A stretch of 43,548 nucleotides of DNA. Origin: Candidatus Hydrogenedentota bacterium. GTDB taxonomy: Bacteria; Hydrogenedentota; Hydrogenedentia; Hydrogenedentales; CAILVY01. This document shows positions 16,166 through 23,204 of the stretch, one piece after another. Numbering within the stretch: the stretch's first letter is position 1; every line of letters begins with the position of its first letter. The notes beneath the pieces were generated by a model. It did no database searches. It had not been told where the DNA came from and saw nothing but the letters and a program-made list of their open reading frames with translations. The translations under genes were made by a program, and so were the position numbers. The stretch is from NCBI GenBank assembly GCA_903837785.1, contig CAILVY010000068.1, positions 1-43,548 on the forward strand, in the 5' to 3' direction.

Positions 16166-16744
16166 TTAGCTTTTCTTTCCACTGGCGAGGAAGTTCCGGA
16201 TCATGGTTTTGCCGTGCTGCGTAAGGATGCTTTCCGGGTGGAACTGGACCCCCCAGACCGGGTAATCACGATGTTTCACCGCCATGATCTCGCCCATATC
16301 CTCGGTTTCGGCGGTGATTTTCAGACACGCGGGGCACGTCTCGCGCCGGATGATCAGCGAGTGATACCGGGTTGCGGTGAAGGGGGAGGGCACCCCCGAG
16401 AAGAAGGTTTCGCCCGTGTGACGGATGGCACTCACTTTCCCGTGCATGATCCGCTGGGCGCGTACCACCTCGCCGCCGAAGGCCGCACCAATGCTCTGGT
16501 GCCCAAGGCACACCCCAAGCGTCGGATATTTCGGTCCGAGGGTCTTGATCAGTTCGACCGAAATGCCGGCTTCGTTCGGCGTGCAGGGACCCGGGGAGAC
16601 GATGAGGTGGCTCGGTTTCAGGGCGTCCACGCCGGCCACGTCGATGGCATCGTTCCGGAAGACGCGGATGTCCGGTTCCAGTTCGCCGAAATACTGCACG
16701 AGGTTGTACGTGAATGAGTCGTAGTTGTCGATGAGCACGATCAT
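16166..16744 (-). CDS. trpG: anthranilate / aminodeoxychorismate synthase glutamine amidotransferase (192 aa)
   Basis: This class I glutamine amidotransferase supplies ammonia to its partner synthase. The catalytic triad is visible: Cys79 in [10 protein letters not shown], and His169 and Glu171 in VQFHPES; the N-terminal [13 protein letters not shown] and [11 protein letters not shown] are family signatures. It follows trpE with a 4-base ATGA overlap, so the two subunits are probably made together. Many bacteria use one such protein for both anthranilate (tryptophan) and aminodeoxychorismate (folate); whether this one is shared cannot be seen here. Confidence 0.93.
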   Translation of the reverse strand: MIVLIDNYDSFTYNLVQYFGELEPDIRVFRNDAIDVAGVDALKPSHLIVSPGPCTPNEAGISVELIKTLGPKYPTLGVCLGHQSIGAAFGGEVVRAQRIMHGKVSAIRHTGETFFSGVPSPFTATRYHSLIIRRETCPACLKITAETEDMGEIMAVKHRDYPVWGVQFHPESILTQHGKTMIRNFLASGKKS

Positions 16745-18228
16745 GATTCGAGCCCTTTCTCCGCGAATTCCACCGCCTTGAAGAGTGCCTTCGCCTTGTT
16801 CACGGTTTCTTCAAACTCCCGCTCCGGCACGCTGTCATAGACGATGCCGGCGCCCGCCTGAAGATAGGCCGTGCCGTCTTTGATCAGCATCGTGCGGATA
16901 AGAATGCATGTGTCCATGTCGCCCGAGAAGCTGATATAACCGCAGCCGCCGGAATAGGGCCCGCGCCGGTCCGGTTCGAGTTCGTCGATGATCTGCATCG
17001 CGCGGATCTTCGGGGCGCCGCTCACGGTGCCCATCGGGAACGTCGCGGCCAGCGCGTCGAACGCGTCGCAATCCGATTTCATCTGTCCCGCGACTTCGCT
17101 CACGATGTGCATCACGTGCGAATAGCGCTCGATCACCATGAGCTTGTTCGGCACGGGCGCCACGGTGCCCGCTTCGCTGATGCGGCCGATATCGTTCCGG
17201 CCCAGGTCCACGAGCATGATGTGCTCGGCGCATTCCTTCTCGTCGGCGAGAAGATCTTGTTCAAGGAACAAGTCTTCTTCCTGCGTTGCGCCCCGCGGCC
17301 GCGTTCCGGCGATGGGGCGAACCATGGCGACGCCGCCCTTCACCTGCGTCATCACTTCGGGGCTCGAACCCACGAGCGCGCATTCCGGGTACTGCATCAG
17401 GAGCATGTACGGGGAGGGATTGATGCAGCGCAGGGCGCGGTAAAGGTTGATCGGGCTGGCGCAGACCGGACGCTCGAAGCGCTGGGAAAGCACCACCTGG
17501 AAGATGTCGCCGGCCCGGATGTATTCCTTGGCCTTCTCCACCGCTTCGCAGAACGCTTCGCGGGTGTAGTTCGACGCCGTCTCGATGGGCGCCGCGCCCG
17601 GATAGACCCGCTCAGTCGAAACCATGAGCGGCCCCCGGAGCCGGGCTTCCCAATCGTGAATCTTGCGCACGCCCTCGTTGTACGCCGCGTCCGGATTGTC
17701 GCCGACATGCACGTTCGAAACGATAAGAATCTTGTTCTTCACGTGGTCAAACACGAGCATGGTATCGGTGATCATGAAGTAGAGGTCGGGGAGGCCGAGC
17801 CGGTCCGGGTTCTCGTCCGGAAGACGTTCGAAAAAGCGCACTTGATCGTAGGAGAGGTAGCCGACCGCCCCGCCGTGGAAGGCGGGCAATCCCTCGACTT
17901 TGATGGGATGATAGGCCGCCATCAGGCTGCGCAGTTCGCCGAGCGGGTCCGGCGACTCATAGTGCGCCTCTTTCCCCTCGCGGATCACGCACACCTGCGT
18001 GCCCTTGGCGCGGAACACCACCGACGGATTCGCGCCGAGGAACGAGTATTTCCCGATCGTTTCGGCGCGCTCGACGCTTTCCAACAGGAACGAGTAGGGC
18101 TGGTTGCGCGCTATCTTCATGTACGCCGAGACCCGGGTCTCGAGGTCCGCCAGCACTTCCTCATACACCGGCACCAGCGCTCCCGGTTGGGCCAGCGTCC
18201 TGAATTGCTCCAGGCTGGGATGTATCAT
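16741..18228 (-). CDS. trpE: anthranilate synthase component I (495 aa)
   Basis: It converts chorismate and ammonia to anthranilate, the first step of tryptophan synthesis. The chorismate-binding core is complete: [60 protein letters not shown] and [20 protein letters not shown]. The N-terminal SFLLESVE contains the LLES motif that binds tryptophan in feedback-inhibited TrpE, so allosteric control is likely. The ATG at 18228 has GGGGA upstream, overlapping the hisI stop. trpG overlaps its end by 4 bases. No other trp gene is in the window. Confidence 0.95.
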   Translation of the reverse strand: MIHPSLEQFRTLAQPGALVPVYEEVLADLETRVSAYMKIARNQPYSFLLESVERAETIGKYSFLGANPSVVFRAKGTQVCVIREGKEAHYESPDPLGELRSLMAAYHPIKVEGLPAFHGGAVGYLSYDQVRFFERLPDENPDRLGLPDLYFMITDTMLVFDHVKNKILIVSNVHVGDNPDAAYNEGVRKIHDWEARLRGPLMVSTERVYPGAAPIETASNYTREAFCEAVEKAKEYIRAGDIFQVVLSQRFERPVCASPINLYRALRCINPSPYMLLMQYPECALVGSSPEVMTQVKGGVAMVRPIAGTRPRGATQEEDLFLEQDLLADEKECAEHIMLVDLGRNDIGRISEAGTVAPVPNKLMVIERYSHVMHIVSEVAGQMKSDCDAFDALAATFPMGTVSGAPKIRAMQIIDELEPDRRGPYSGGCGYISFSGDMDTCILIRTMLIKDGTAYLQAGAGIVYDSVPEREFEETVNKAKALFKAVEFAEKGLES

Positions 18229-18238
18229 GATTAATCCC

Positions 18239-18604
18239 CTATTCTTTGGCGACTCCGTCGCCGGCGAGTGTCAGGTTGCCGTCCTCATGCACGAGGCGAT
18301 AAAAGCAACTGGTTTCGTTCGTGTGGCAGGTGGGGCCGACCGGATCGCATTGCAGCACCAGCGCATCCCCGTCGCAGTCAATGCGGATTTCCTTGACGTG
18401 CAGCACATGACCGGAACTCTCGCCCTTCAGCCAAAGCTTCTGACGCGACCGCGACCAGAAACAGGCCTTCTTCTCGCGCAGCGTAATCCCGAGGGATTCC
18501 TGGTTCATGTAACCCACCATCAGGACCTGGCCCGTTTCGTGATGCTGGATCACCGCGCACACGAGGCCCTTGTCATCGAGTTTGAGCAGATCGTTCAGTG
18601 TCAT
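18239..18604 (-). CDS. hisI: phosphoribosyl-AMP cyclohydrolase (121 aa)
   Basis: HisI opens the purine ring of phosphoribosyl-AMP in histidine synthesis. The sequence has MVGYMNQESLGITL, FWSRSRQKLWLKGESSGH, the acidic IRIDCDGDALVLQCDP metal site and the zinc cysteines of PTCHTNETSCFY. It is a stand-alone HisI; the HisE pyrophosphatase domain is absent. The ATG at 18604 (MTLNDLLKL) fits the family; the upstream in-frame extension has no similarity to it. trpE begins 10 bases after its stop, so hisI-trpE-trpG form one unit. A structured 180-base leader separates it from hisF. Confidence 0.94.
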   Translation of the reverse strand: MTLNDLLKLDDKGLVCAVIQHHETGQVLMVGYMNQESLGITLREKKACFWSRSRQKLWLKGESSGHVLHVKEIRIDCDGDALVLQCDPVGPTCHTNETSCFYRLVHEDGNLTLAGDGVAKE

Positions 18605-18673
18605 GGATTCGTTTCCCGTGGTTGAGGGGAGAGGCACAGTGCGCCCCGGAAAGAAAACACACGAATCGGCGAG

Positions 18674-18752
18674 GCAACGGACGGACGCTAGGCGCGGCAG
18701 CGCCATCGAAGGGAGGGGCTTGGATGCGTCCGCATGCTGTGGTCTCCGTTGC
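18674..18752 (-). promoter_or_regulatory. structured leader of hisI-trpEG with a candidate leader peptide
   Basis: An 8-base inverted repeat, GCAACGGA (18674-18681) and TCCGTTGC (18745-18752), bounds this part of the 180-base hisF-hisI gap. Inside it on the minus strand is a 15-codon open frame at 18735-18688 (MRTHPSPSLRWRCRA) with one His and one Trp codon and GGAG eight bases before its ATG. A hairpin with arms GGCGC/GCGCC (18691-18704) overlaps its last codons, and a T-rich run (about 18659-18650) follows. This is the layout of an attenuator, but single His and Trp codons are weak evidence and the DNA may simply be a dispersed repeat. Confidence 0.3.
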
Positions 18753-18756
18753 TTAG

Positions 18757-18780
18757 TCCCGGCATCTCCGGCCGGGCGCC
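18757..18780 (-). repeat. GC-rich palindromic repeat at the 3' end of hisF
   Basis: On the minus strand GGCGCCCGGCCGGAG (18780-18766) is identical to 117-131 on the plus strand. A 6-bp hairpin forms from CCCGGC (18776-18771) and GCCGGG (18763-18758). It begins 5 bases after the hisF stop and is followed by ACTAAGC, not a T-run, so it could be a transcript-end stabiliser, a weak terminator or a dispersed repeat. Confidence 0.5.
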
Positions 18781-18784
18781 AGAT

Positions 18785-19549
18785 TCAGCATCGCACAGGC
18801 ACCCCGTGCTTTGCAAGATAGTCACGGGCTTCCTGAATCGTGTATTCGCGATAGTGGAAAATAGACGCCGCGAGGGCCGCGTCCGCGCCGCCCTCCTGCA
18901 GGGCCGCCCGGAGGTGATCGAGATTGCCCGCGCCGCCGCTGGCGATCACGGGGATCCCGACTGCATCGGCGACCTTGCGCGTCAGTTCAACATTGTAGCC
19001 GGCCTTTGTGCCGTCGCTGTCCATGCAGGTCAGGAGAATCTCGCCCGCACCGCGCCGTTCTGCCTCAATCGCCCACGCCACGGGCTCAAGTTCCGTTGGA
19101 CGTCCGCCATCGCGTCCGCCGTGACTCTTCACAATATGGCGGTCGCCGTTCCACTTGGCATCGATGGCCACGACGATGCATTGAGAGCCGAAGCGGGAGG
19201 CGGATTCCGTGATGAAGTCCGGGTTCTGGATGGCCGGGGTGTTGATGGAAACCTTGTCGGCCCCCGCGTTCAGGAGGCGCCGGATATCTTCAATCGTCCG
19301 GATGCCGCCGCCCACGCACAGCGGCATGAACACCTGTTCCGCCGTGCGGCGCACCACGTCCAGCATCGTGTCGCGGTTGTCCGTGGAAGCCCGGATATCG
19401 AGGAAGACCAGTTCGTCGGCCCGCTCTTCGTCATAGCGCCGCGCGATCTCGACGGGGTCGCCCGCATCGCGGAGCCCCAGGAACTTCACGCCCTTCACGA
19501 CGCGGCCGTCCGCCACGTCCAGGCACGGAATAATGCGTTTTGCCAGCAT
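18785..19549 (-). CDS. hisF: imidazole glycerol phosphate synthase cyclase subunit (254 aa)
   Basis: HisF uses ammonia from its partner HisH to convert PRFAR to imidazole glycerol phosphate and AICAR. The barrel opens with [19 protein letters not shown] (catalytic Asp11) and has [11 protein letters not shown] with the second catalytic acid, Asp130; VGGGIRT and [13 protein letters not shown] bind the substrate phosphates. The length is standard. HisH is not adjacent and must be elsewhere. GAGG just before the ATG at 19549 supports the start, and a 7-bp hairpin lies directly upstream. accC precedes it by 77 bases on the same strand. Confidence 0.96.
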   Translation of the reverse strand: MLAKRIIPCLDVADGRVVKGVKFLGLRDAGDPVEIARRYDEERADELVFLDIRASTDNRDTMLDVVRRTAEQVFMPLCVGGGIRTIEDIRRLLNAGADKVSINTPAIQNPDFITESASRFGSQCIVVAIDAKWNGDRHIVKSHGGRDGGRPTELEPVAWAIEAERRGAGEILLTCMDSDGTKAGYNVELTRKVADAVGIPVIASGGAGNLDHLRAALQEGGADAALAASIFHYREYTIQEARDYLAKHGVPVRC

Positions 19550-19562
19550 GGTCCTCGCTCAC

Positions 19563-19616
19563 GGCGGCGTACGCGCCGCCTACTTCTCGCATCAACATGC
19601 GCACTCGCGCGCGCAT
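19563..19616 (-). other. two hairpins between accC and hisF
   Basis: ATGCGC/GCGCAT arms (19597-19602 and 19611-19616, 8-base loop) lie just after the accC stop, and a perfect 7-bp stem GGCGGCG/CGCCGCC (19563-19569 and 19574-19580, 4-base loop) lies 13 bases before the hisF start codon. Neither is followed by a T-run. They may stabilise the accC end or modulate hisF translation. Confidence 0.4.
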
Positions 19617-19626
19617 ACCCGGTATT

Positions 19627-20970
19627 CTACCCCATCGAGGGGAGGTATTCATCCACGAGGTCGGGGCCGATGTCGCCGCGCCGGAAACGATCCCCGCGCA
19701 CGATGCGCGCACAAATGCGGGCGGTGTTGGTCACCCCCTCCGTGGTGAATTCCTCAAGCGCGGCGTAGAGCCGCTCGATGGCTTCGGAACGATCCTTGCC
19801 CCGGGCGATAACCTTCGCCAGCAGCGAATCGTAATACCGCGGCACTTCATAGCCGGGATACACATGGGTGTCCACACGAATGCCTGGTCCGCCGGGGAGA
19901 TGGAGGCGCCGGATAACCCCCGGGGAGGGGCGGAAGTTCAGCTCCGGGTCCTCGGCGTAGACCCGCGCCTCGATGGCCGCGCCTTCGGGGAGCACGGTAC
20001 TGTAGCCAAGATGCTCGCCCGTGGCCAGCCGGATCTGCTCCCGCACGAGGTCAATGCCCGTCACCTCTTCCGTGATCCCGTGCTCGACCTGGATGCGCGC
20101 GTTGAATTCGATGAAGTAGAACTGGCCGTTGGGGGCCAGGAGGAATTCGACGGTGCCCGCATTCGAGTAGCTGATGGCGCGGGCCGCGCGCAGGGCCGCC
20201 TTGGCCATCCGGGCGCGCAGCGAGGCGCTCAGGCCGGGGCCCGGCGTCTCTTCGATCAGCTTCTGGTGACGGCGCTGTATGCTGCACTCGCGTTCGCCCA
20301 AAGTGATGATGCGGCCGTGGGCGTCCGCCAGGATCTGAAACTCAATATGCCGGGCGCCTTCGAGAAACTTCTCGATGTAGACGCCGCCGTCGCCGAAAGA
20401 GGCCTCGGCTTCCGTGACCGCCAGCGCCACGTCGTGCTTCAGCGTGGCGTCGTTGTGGGCGACGCGCATCCCCTTTCCGCCGCCGCCGAACGCCGCTTTG
20501 ACCACCACGGGGAACCCGATCTTCTGCGCCACTTTCATGGCCACATCCGGGTCTTTGATAATCCCCTCGCTCCCGGGGACCACGGGCACGCCCGCGGCCT
20601 CGACCGCCTGGCGGCACGCCGCCTTGTCCCCGCTGAGCGAAAGCGCCTGGGCGCTCGGGCCGATGAACTCGATATGGCATTCCCGGCAGATGCTGGCGAA
20701 CTTGGCGTTCTCCGAGAGGAACCCGTAGCCGGGGTGCACCGCCTGGGTGTCGGTCACTTCCGCGGCCGAAATAATGGCCGGAATGTTGAGATAACTCTCA
20801 CCGGGGTCCGGGGGGCCGATGCAGACGCTCTCGTCGGCCAGCGATGCATGCAGCGAATCCCGGTCGGCCGTGGAATAGACCGCAATCGACGTGACCCCCA
20901 TCTGGCGGCACGCGCGGATGATGCGAACGGCGATTTCGCCGCGATTGGCTATCAGGATGCGTCTAAACAT
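19627..20970 (-). CDS. accC: acetyl-CoA carboxylase, biotin carboxylase subunit (447 aa)
   Basis: AccC carboxylates the biotin on AccB using ATP and bicarbonate, the first half of malonyl-CoA formation. MFRRILIANRGEIAVRIIRA and HPGYGFLSEN mark the N-terminal domain; SLSGDKAACR (Lys116) and VVKAAFGGGGKGMRV (about 156-170) are the ATP-grasp lysine and glycine loop; QRRHQKLIEETPGP and NARIQVEHG carry the active site. The usual sequence has NxRxQVEHxVTE; here it is NARIQVEHGITEEVTG, still intact at the catalytic Arg, Gln, Val and Glu positions. accB lies 86 bases upstream on the same strand, the normal pairing. Confidence 0.96.
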   Translation of the reverse strand: MFRRILIANRGEIAVRIIRACRQMGVTSIAVYSTADRDSLHASLADESVCIGPPDPGESYLNIPAIISAAEVTDTQAVHPGYGFLSENAKFASICRECHIEFIGPSAQALSLSGDKAACRQAVEAAGVPVVPGSEGIIKDPDVAMKVAQKIGFPVVVKAAFGGGGKGMRVAHNDATLKHDVALAVTEAEASFGDGGVYIEKFLEGARHIEFQILADAHGRIITLGERECSIQRRHQKLIEETPGPGLSASLRARMAKAALRAARAISYSNAGTVEFLLAPNGQFYFIEFNARIQVEHGITEEVTGIDLVREQIRLATGEHLGYSTVLPEGAAIEARVYAEDPELNFRPSPGVIRRLHLPGGPGIRVDTHVYPGYEVPRYYDSLLAKVIARGKDRSEAIERLYAALEEFTTEGVTNTARICARIVRGDRFRRGDIGPDLVDEYLPSMG

Positions 20971-21056
20971 CGTTCCGTTTGCGGTTTGGGCGGCCTGGGC
21001 GGCTTGCGGCGCCGCGGAGCCAGTGCGCCCGCTTCAGGGTTGGCGTCCTGCATGCG

Positions 21057-21506
21057 TCAGATGAGCGGCCGGGCGGTGAACAAGGGTTGCCCGAACTCGA
21101 CCGGATCCCCGTTTTCGACCAGCACCTTCTCGATAATGGCGGGCATCTTGGCCACCACTTCGTTCATGATCTTCATGGCTTCCACAATGCAGACCGTCTG
21201 GTTCGGCTCCACCGTGTCCCCGGGCAGCACAAAGGGCGGCTTGCCCGGCGTGGGAGAGGAGTAGAAGGTGCCAACCATCGGGGAATCAATCGTGATGAGT
21301 CCGTTTTCCCGGGTTTGGCCCATGCCGCCCGCGCCGGCGGCAGCGGGACCCGGAACTCCCGTCATGAGGTGCATCGGCGCGGCCATGACCGCGGAAGGCA
21401 GCTGTTTGCTGAGGCGCACGCGGCGCCCTTCTTCCTCGATCTCGATTTCCGTCAGGCCGGACGCCTCAAGGATCTGGATGAGCTCCTGAAGCTCGGATAG
21501 GTCCAC
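21057..21506 (-). CDS. accB: acetyl-CoA carboxylase biotin carboxyl carrier protein (149 aa)
   Basis: AccB carries the covalent biotin that shuttles CO2 between AccC and the carboxyltransferase. The N-terminal helix MDLSELQELIQILEASGLTE is family-typical, a flexible Ala/Gly/Pro linker spans about 37-65, and the C-terminal biotinyl domain contains VEAMKIMNE with the biotinylated lysine at position 112. It sits between efp and accC in the widely conserved peptidase-efp-accB-accC order. The carboxyltransferase genes accA and accD are not in the window. Confidence 0.95.
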   Translation of the reverse strand: MDLSELQELIQILEASGLTEIEIEEEGRRVRLSKQLPSAVMAAPMHLMTGVPGPAAAGAGGMGQTRENGLITIDSPMVGTFYSSPTPGKPPFVLPGDTVEPNQTVCIVEAMKIMNEVVAKMPAIIEKVLVENGDPVEFGQPLFTARPLI

Positions 21507-21542
21507 AGGCCCTTCCTCCCTTGTTGCGAGTGAATTCGGTCC

Positions 21543-22109
21543 CTAGCTGACGCGCTCGATATACGTTGCGGTCCGGGTATCCACGCGGATCACGGTTCCC
21601 TCTTCCAGGAACAAGGGTACCTGCACCACCGCCCCCGTCTCAAGTGTGGCCGGTTTCGTGCCGCCCGTGGCACGGTCGCCCTGGACGCCCGGGTCGGTCC
21701 GCGTTATGGCCAGCACCACGAAATTGGGGACTTTCGTGGAGAGCACCTTCTCATTGTAGAACATGAGGCCGATCTCCATGTTCTCCTTAATCCACTTGGC
21801 GTTGTCGCCAACCACCTTCGCGTTCACCGCCAATTGCTCGAAGGTCTCCGGGTCCATGAAGTGATAGAGGTCACCATCGTGGTAGAGATACTGCCACTTG
21901 CGCTCCTCGATACGGGCCTCTTCCATGCGCTCCCCGGAGCGGAAGGTCTTTTCCAGCACCCGTCCCGTGAGGATGTTCTTGAATTTGGTGCGCACGAAGG
22001 CGCCGCCCTTCCCTGGCTTAACATGCTGGAATTCAACGATTTCCATTAGATCGCCGTCCAGGTCCACCACCATCCCGTTCCGAAAGTCCGCTGTCGATAT
22101 CGTGCTCAT
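21543..22109 (-). CDS. efp: translation elongation factor P (188 aa)
   Basis: EF-P binds stalled ribosomes and helps form consecutive proline bonds. The three-barrel protein begins [20 protein letters not shown]; the loop [12 protein letters not shown] puts a lysine at position 34, the residue that is beta-lysylated in many Gram-negative bacteria, although no modifying enzyme is in the window. The C-terminal [17 protein letters not shown] and final [15 protein letters not shown] are standard. The ATG at 22109 overlaps the upstream peptidase stop by 4 bases (ATGA), which fixes the start; longer readings would enter the peptidase gene. Confidence 0.96.
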   Translation of the reverse strand: MSTISTADFRNGMVVDLDGDLMEIVEFQHVKPGKGGAFVRTKFKNILTGRVLEKTFRSGERMEEARIEERKWQYLYHDGDLYHFMDPETFEQLAVNAKVVGDNAKWIKENMEIGLMFYNEKVLSTKVPNFVVLAITRTDPGVQGDRATGGTKPATLETGAVVQVPLFLEEGTVIRVDTRTATYIERVS

Positions 22110-23185
22110 ACCTGCTCTAATTCCTTGGGCAATCGGGTCAAGACCTCGCACCCGGTTTCAGTTACCACCACCAAGTCCTCTATCCGCACCCCGCCGCGGC
22201 CGGGAAGATAAATGCCCGGCTCCACGGTCACCACCATGCCGGCCTCGAGTACAGTTTCTGCCTGCATGTTGAGCCGGGGGGATTCATGCACCTCGAGACC
22301 CACTCCGTGGCCCAGTCCGTGGCCGAAATGCTCGCCATGACCCGCTTCCCGGATGATGTCCCGCGCCACGGCGTCCACGTCCCGGCCCGCCATCCCGGCC
22401 CGCACCGCCTCGACGGCCGCCACTTGCGCCGTCAACGTGACCGAATAGATGTCCTTGAACCAAGTGGGCGGGATCGTACCGTATATGTACGTTCGAGTCA
22501 AGTCCGAACAGTAGCCTTCCGCCTGACAACCGCAGTCGATGAGCACGATATCGCCCCGCTCCAGGGGCTTGTCCCCGGGCTTCCCGTGGGGAAGCGAACT
22601 GCGCGCCCCAAAGAGGACTATCGAGTCAAAGGAGGGCTTCTCGGCGCCCCGGCGCTTGAATTCATACTCCAGGAGGGCGGCAAACTCCCGCTCGAGCATG
22701 CCTTCCTTCAGTTCGGGAAGCACCTCGGCCAGGGCCGACTCGGCCAGCTGGGAGGCCCGCCGGATTTTCTGGATTTCCTCCGCGGACTTGATCATCCGAA
22801 GCCCGGCAACCAGATCAGGAAGGGCCTTGAAGGTCCCCTGGAACCCGGCCTCCAGGAGCTCCATCTGAGCGATGCTCAATACCCCCGGGTCAAAACCCGC
22901 CGCTTCAACGCCCAAGGCTTTCAGGCGCTCGCCCACCCGGCTCTCCATCGTGCCGGATACTTCCTCGACTTCAAAACCCGCCACCTGCTGCCGCGCCTGC
23001 TCCGTGTAACGGAAGTCACACAAAAACAAGGTGTTAGACGCCGTGATAATGAGCGCCGAGGTGCTGCCGTGGAATCCGGTCAGATAGGCATTGGCGGGCG
23101 GCGAGAGGCTGAAAAACGCATCGCAACCCTCTGCCTCCAGGCACTCCCGCACCCTCAGCACCCGCTGCTCGGTTGACGTCGTCAT
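22106..23185 (-). CDS. M24 family Xaa-Pro peptidase (359 aa)
   Basis: A pita-bread metallopeptidase that probably removes residues next to proline. The metal ligands are present: the Asp pair in [19 protein letters not shown], the His in [13 protein letters not shown], and the Glu pair in VVTVEPGIY and GGVRIEDLV. The N-terminal 125 residues form the creatinase-type domain ([20 protein letters not shown]). Length fits the short PepP/YqhT type rather than methionine aminopeptidase. It lies 19 bases downstream of the O-antigen-ligase-like gene and overlaps efp by 4 bases, the usual peptidase-efp arrangement. Dipeptidase versus aminopeptidase activity cannot be decided here. Confidence 0.92.
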   Translation of the reverse strand: MTTSTEQRVLRVRECLEAEGCDAFFSLSPPANAYLTGFHGSTSALIITASNTLFLCDFRYTEQARQQVAGFEVEEVSGTMESRVGERLKALGVEAAGFDPGVLSIAQMELLEAGFQGTFKALPDLVAGLRMIKSAEEIQKIRRASQLAESALAEVLPELKEGMLEREFAALLEYEFKRRGAEKPSFDSIVLFGARSSLPHGKPGDKPLERGDIVLIDCGCQAEGYCSDLTRTYIYGTIPPTWFKDIYSVTLTAQVAAVEAVRAGMAGRDVDAVARDIIREAGHGEHFGHGLGHGVGLEVHESPRLNMQAETVLEAGMVVTVEPGIYLPGRGGVRIEDLVVVTETGCEVLTRLPKELEQV

Positions 23186-23204
23186 GGCCGCTCCGTTCTG
23201 AAAC

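Noticed and set aside
18605..18784. tRNA gene or T-box in the hisF-hisI gap
   Set aside because: The region is highly structured, but no cloverleaf with a TTCGA-type loop and acceptor stem, and no T-box sequence, can be drawn.
19540..21264. 574-codon open frame on the plus strand
   Set aside because: Antisense to hisF, accC and accB, all clearly real genes.
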